Made by a program: the position numbers and the translations under genes
Notes under the pieces: model-generated
What the model was told of the DNA's origin: nothing
The model's database searches: none
Seen by the model: the letters and a program-made list of their open reading frames with translations, nothing else
Part shown: one piece after another, positions 62,065-64,000 of the stretch
Position numbering within the stretch: the first letter of the stretch is position 1
Layout of the letters: every line of letters begins with the position of its first letter
Assembly: GCA_963402885.1 (NCBI GenBank)
Contig: OY727097.1
Coordinates: 15,314,001-15,378,000 of the forward strand
Length of the DNA stretch: 64,000 nucleotides
From: Antedon bifida
Taxonomy: Eukaryota; Echinodermata; Crinoidea; Comatulida; Antedonidae
Direction of reading: 5' to 3'

Positions 62065-64000
62065 AACGTATCATCATATTATTAATTTTGACAAACATTT
62101 ATCTTGATATATGTTCAAAATGGTTGTTACACTCTTGATACACTCTGAACAGCAGCATTACTTTATGATCTTGCTAACATTCTAAATTGGAAATGACAAA
62201 TAAACTTTATTATTAAACTTTTGGCCATTGGTTTAGTCCCTCATATTTCATCATTGGATTGTTTCTTACTAAGTATGGAACGCGGAGAGTGCCACTTTCG
62301 GCTACCTTTTAATGCGCCGCAATAGCATTTAGCAGCGACTTTGTTATTGAAAGGCAGCTACACCATCCGGCGACTTGTGCATACGGCATAGGCCTACAAA
62401 TATTTAATTAATTTAAAAACTGTACTTTAAACATTAAGAATGCAAAAATGTAGATAAAATTTTCATACTAAACCAGCTAAACAGTTAGCATTGTGATTAA
62501 GTAGCCACCCAACCGCTTAAACACTTAATGTTCCAATTTGTTTAAATGTCCGGATGAATTGGAGTAAAACATTGTTTTAGTTCAATTCAAAATAAATAAA
62601 AATACTAAATAAAATAAAGGCACACCAACTAGTTCTCTAGTATAAATAGCCATGTCATAGGCTATATTTAAAATAATATAATACTATTAATTTATATTAT
62701 GCCTAGGCTAGTAGGCCTAATAAAATTTCTCTATTGGTTCATCTCTCTATCGGGTTGTCTTTGGTTAGCCTATTTCTTGTTCATAGTCTAGATACTTTTA
62801 ATAACCAACTAACACTCAAAGCGCTCTGATCTTTACAAAATAGCGCTATATAAATGTCGCATTATAGGCCTATATTGGCCATTTTTAGTGAGTACAGTAG
62901 GCTTCTATGCTAGAGAGTAGGTCTTCTTAGAAAAAATAAAAAACCTTAAAATTATATTCTATTTCAAATTGACATAAAGATGTCCTAAGTTAATTTCTTC
63001 TAGAATTTCAATGCAATGTTTTGTTCATTTTGAAGATTCTTTTGTAAAGGATGCATACACAAGACTGGGTGAAAGAAATAAATTACCAATAAAACACTGC
63101 ACGAAGAGAGGTATTGGAGGTTATTCAACCGAAACAAAGTCACCACATGAAAAAAGTTGCAGTCGAATAGTAAAGTCGCAGAGTCGCCGCATGAAAAAGT
63201 AGCCTCTGAATTTTGAAGTCTCCTAGCCGCAGAAAAAAAGTTGCCGCTAATTAATACCAAAGTATCCGAAATGGTAAAGTTGCCGAAAAAATAGCAGTCT
63301 CCGGCGTTCCATACATTCCAGTCTCTTTTCCAAGCTTTAATTCCGTCAGGATTTTTGTCTAACAGAATAAAATATGAGTTTTTTAAGTGATTGAATGACA
63401 TTTTGTTGTAAATCTGTGACTGCAGTTGGTAAACAAATGTTTGGTCAACCATTAGCCTTTTGTGATTTTATGGATTTTAGCACCGCGACCTATGACTGCA
63501 GTTGATACAAATTCTTGCTCATTGTTTTATTTTGGCATATAGGCCTATATTATCCCATTAGGCCTAGAAGAATAGGAGTTAGGCCATATTATATTATATA
63601 GGTTAGGTACTTTGTTAACGTCTGTGTTTTGTATGGTAAATATATATAATATCTATTTAAATTATATTGATGTAGTAGGGAACGAGCGTTTACCTCGACA
63701 ATAAGCAATTCAAATTGGAATATTTTAAATGTGAACGTACCGCCCCAAATTCATCAAATGTGCCATGAAAAGGATAGTAATCGGTGATACAATGCAAAAC
63801 ACACATTTGGTTTTGATTAAATTTAATTCAATAGTTTGGACTCATTTTATGACAAGTTTCTCTTTCGGATGTAATTTCCAGGGTTCGAATTGTATTCGAT
63901 TATTAAATCAACGTGTCTGTATTATTTGTTCATGTAGTCGACATTTATACTGTTGTACATAGCCCTGTCTACACTTATTTATTTACGCCGAAACTTCACT
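62065..64000. other. Unrecognised DNA with a degenerate minisatellite
   Basis: No gene supported. At 63140-63310 degenerate units such as GAAAAAAGTTGCAGTC, TAAAGTCGCAGAGTCGCCGC, GAAAAAAAGTTGCCGC and TAAAGTTGCCGAAAAAATA recur about every 18-25 bp. They keep the minus-strand frame 63000-63452 open, so that frame is probably an artefact. TAGGCCTA occurs five times between 62389 and 63566. Confidence 0.45.

Noticed and set aside
63000-63452. 150-codon minus-strand frame
   Set aside because: Its central part is a degenerate 18-25 bp minisatellite, and no domain is recognisable. The first 40 codons look more protein-like but are too short to call.

Overview
This window looks like AT-rich nuclear DNA of an animal, most likely a marine invertebrate deuterostome. 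The evidence is spliced single-repeat ankyrin exons with GT-AG borders, an animal-type transposon mix (CR1/L2-like LINEs, a Tx1/L1-like LINE, a Gypsy element, a Helentron-type fragment, a tRNA-derived SINE and many MITEs), no bacterial-style gene packing, and a striking excess of the palindrome TAGGCCTA. An echinoderm is my guess from memory of repeat style; the window does not prove it.

The only host coding sequence I can support is four 99-bp exons on the minus strand (60189-60287, 17857-17955, 8594-8692, 6480-6578). Each encodes exactly one 33-residue ankyrin repeat, phase 0 on both sides. They could be consecutive exons of one long minus-strand ankyrin gene whose introns were filled by transposons. 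The intronic DNA is itself a mosaic of repeated segmental duplications; parts of about 370-8580 recur near 15.8-17.9, 32.6-35.6 and 48.0-51.9 kb, and parts of 8.8-11.9 kb recur near 29-31.7 and 55-56.6 kb. These copies act as natural empty sites and let many insertions be bounded.

Region by region. 1-6 kb: LINE debris, a hairpin MITE and a truncated CR1/L2-like LINE (1936-3610). 6-9.2 kb: two ankyrin exons and a SINE. 12-15.7 kb: a foldback element whose inverted arms are 21-bp minisatellite arrays, a second minisatellite palindrome, and a 209-bp MITE. 17.8-26.5 kb: an ankyrin exon, then three degraded LINEs, two on minus and one on plus, the last two head to head. 27.7-31.4 kb: minisatellites and a C/G-rich foldback element. 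33-34.7 kb: an internally deleted Tx1-like LINE with a 13-bp target-site duplication. 35.9-45.4 kb: a composite element with terminal inverted repeats of about 715 bp and a 3-bp TAA duplication, holding a tRNA-Ala-like gene, two inverted copies of a foldback module with a small conserved exon, and a 4.4-kb Gypsy element with nearly identical LTRs. 46.5-47.5 kb: a third foldback element. 54.0-54.9 kb: a helicase-tail plus endonuclease fragment of Helentron type. 60.2 kb: the upstream-most ankyrin exon.

The most interesting pattern is the group of foldback-like elements (11973-14632, 30466-31380, 46498-47523, perhaps 14821-15313). Their inverted arms are built of short tandem repeats and three are flanked by apparent 6-9 bp target duplications. 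They resemble the Drosophila FB design but have unrelated sequences.
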